Below, piece by piece: positions 63,010 through 64,000 of a DNA stretch of 64,000 nucleotides (its first letter is position 1; each line of letters opens with the position of its first letter). The translations under genes and the position numbers were made by a program. The notes beneath the pieces were generated by a model. It saw nothing but the letters and a program-made list of their open reading frames with translations. It searched no databases and had not been told where the DNA came from. Source of the DNA: Methylomonas rapida. GTDB taxonomy: Bacteria; Pseudomonadota; Gammaproteobacteria; Methylococcales; Methylomonadaceae. The stretch is from NCBI RefSeq assembly GCF_024360925.2, contig NZ_CP113517.1, positions 4,320,001-4,384,000 on the forward strand, in the 5' to 3' direction.

Positions 63010-64000
63010 ATGCGTTTAGTCGAACAAACCACGCCGGAGCACAACCGCAAACCCAGCAGTTCCCGTTCAAGGTTGCTGTTTTTCGCTCTTGTATGCTTGC
63101 TTTCACTGCTGGTTGTTGCTTGGTGGTGGCGCGGCTTGCTGATGCAGTGGGCGTTGCAACAGTTCTTGCAACGCCCGCCGTTTGCCGATGCGGTCGTTTC
63201 TGGTATGGGTTTCAGTCTCGATCAGGCCCACGTCAATAGCCTGCAATTGGGCTTGCAAACTGCGGCAGGCCCATTATCGATGCGATTGCAAGACGTTCGT
63301 GCCAGCTACGATTTAAGAGCATCCAACATCGACACCATTGCGGTAGCTAAGGCTGAGTTGCGGTTTACCTACCAGCCGACTCCCGACGCAAGCGAACAAT
63401 CTGCGACGGCATCCAATAGACTGGTGGTGCCGCTACAACATCTGACAATCGACAACCTGGATTTGAGCGTCGATACACCGCAGGGAACTATCGTTTTCAA
63501 TGGCGCTTGTGAACTGAATATTTCCTCAGCGCAAGCCATTCAGGTTGTATTTCAAGACACTAGTTATTCTTTGAGGCTGGATGTTGCGCCCGATTGGCAC
63601 AAGGCCAACGTAATAGTCGCGCAACATGCCGGCGGCACTGTTTTGCAGCTGGATTATCATTGGCGGGATGTACAAAAGCATGCAGCTAAGCTAGAGGCGG
63701 ATGCCAGTGCGCTGCTGAAATGGCTGAGCAGTAGCGGACTGATTCCGGCAACGCTAAAAAAAGACATGGCCTCGTCGGAACTGATGCGGGCAGCTCCGGG
63801 TATGGCGGCAGTCAAGTTGGCCCTGAGTGCGGAATCGCCGGATGATTTGGCGAATCTGACTGGTCGTTTGTTGCTGACGCGGGACGAGGATTATCTCGCC
63901 ACTGCCGATCTAGCGCTGAAAACCGCTACCATGCGATTGAAAGCCGATGCACACCTGGACTTGACCACGGTTGAGATTGTCGAATTGTTCAAACCCTGGC
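63010..64000 (+). CDS. Large membrane-anchored protein, YdbH-like (3' end outside window)
   Basis: The frame from ATG 63010 stays open to the window end (330 codons). One N-terminal membrane segment (LLFFALVCLLSLLVVAWWW) precedes a long beta-rich periplasmic region (LQLGLQTAAGPLSMRLQDV, LTIDNLDLSVDTPQG), like AsmA-type or YdbH envelope proteins that bridge the periplasm. The family call is tentative. Confidence 0.6.
   Translation, partial: MRLVEQTTPEHNRKPSSSRSRLLFFALVCLLSLLVVAWWWRGLLMQWALQQFLQRPPFADAVVSGMGFSLDQAHVNSLQLGLQTAAGPLSMRLQDVRASYDLRASNIDTIAVAKAELRFTYQPTPDASEQSATASNRLVVPLQHLTIDNLDLSVDTPQGTIVFNGACELNISSAQAIQVVFQDTSYSLRLDVAPDWHKANVIVAQHAGGTVLQLDYHWRDVQKHAAKLEADASALLKWLSSSGLIPATLKKDMASSELMRAAPGMAAVKLALSAESPDDLANLTGRLLLTRDEDYLATADLALKTATMRLKADAHLDLTTVEIVELFKPW

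Overview
The window looks like the chromosome of a gammaproteobacterium, most likely a methanotroph of the Methylococcales (Methylomonas-like). This rests on the family resemblance of the housekeeping proteins (PepN, a hisBHAFI cluster, RibF, a spore-photoproduct-lyase-like radical SAM protein), moderate GC and the mobile-element mix; it is inference, not a database result.

Layout. (1) 1-4144: ordinary chromosome with the 3' end of pepN, hisB-hisH-hisA-hisF-hisI on the plus strand, and a tRNA-Thr(CGT). (2) 4148-47153: a genomic island of about 43 kb inserted at the 3' end of that tRNA. A perfect 52-bp direct repeat (4096-4147 = 47102-47153) marks its ends. A tyrosine recombinase lies inside each end (4221-5303 and 45706-46818). 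Cargo: an excisionase-like gene, an unknown 401-aa gene broken by two insertion sequences, a zinc-ribbon/DUF932/truncated YqaJ module, Type I R-M system 1 with an embedded toxin-antitoxin pair, a lipoprotein/membrane protein pair, an inovirus-Gp2-like replication protein, Type I R-M system 2 with TacAT and DUF559 genes, a phage/satellite-like replication block (HGG-motif protein, nuclease, SF2 helicase, RepA-like ATPase, small DNA-binding protein), and RelBE- and VapBC-like pairs. (3) 47292-58164: a third Type I R-M operon (hsdM-rhuM-hsdS-fic-hsdR) just outside the island, followed by a decayed fragment of a fourth hsdR. (4) 58182-64000: chromosome again, with DUF1289, ribF, an SPL-like protein, an SDR, a repeat-rich secreted protein, a Gfo/Idh/MocA oxidoreductase and the 5' end of a large membrane-anchored protein.

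Insertion sequences have reshaped the island: three 1395-bp ISL3 copies, two intact 1668-bp IS1380 copies, a third IS1380 copy split by a 2500-bp IS66 element, and (outside the island) a 1459-bp IS4/IS50-like element. Target duplications can be read for all but one ISL3 copy, so several pre-insertion genes can be reconstructed exactly. hsdS of system 1 is split by an ISL3 copy, hsdS of system 2 is truncated by another, and hsdS of system 3 is intact but followed by a palindromic repeat, the IS4/IS50-like element and a duplicated hsdS 3' end. Each of the three R-M operons also carries one or more extra genes between the hsd genes.
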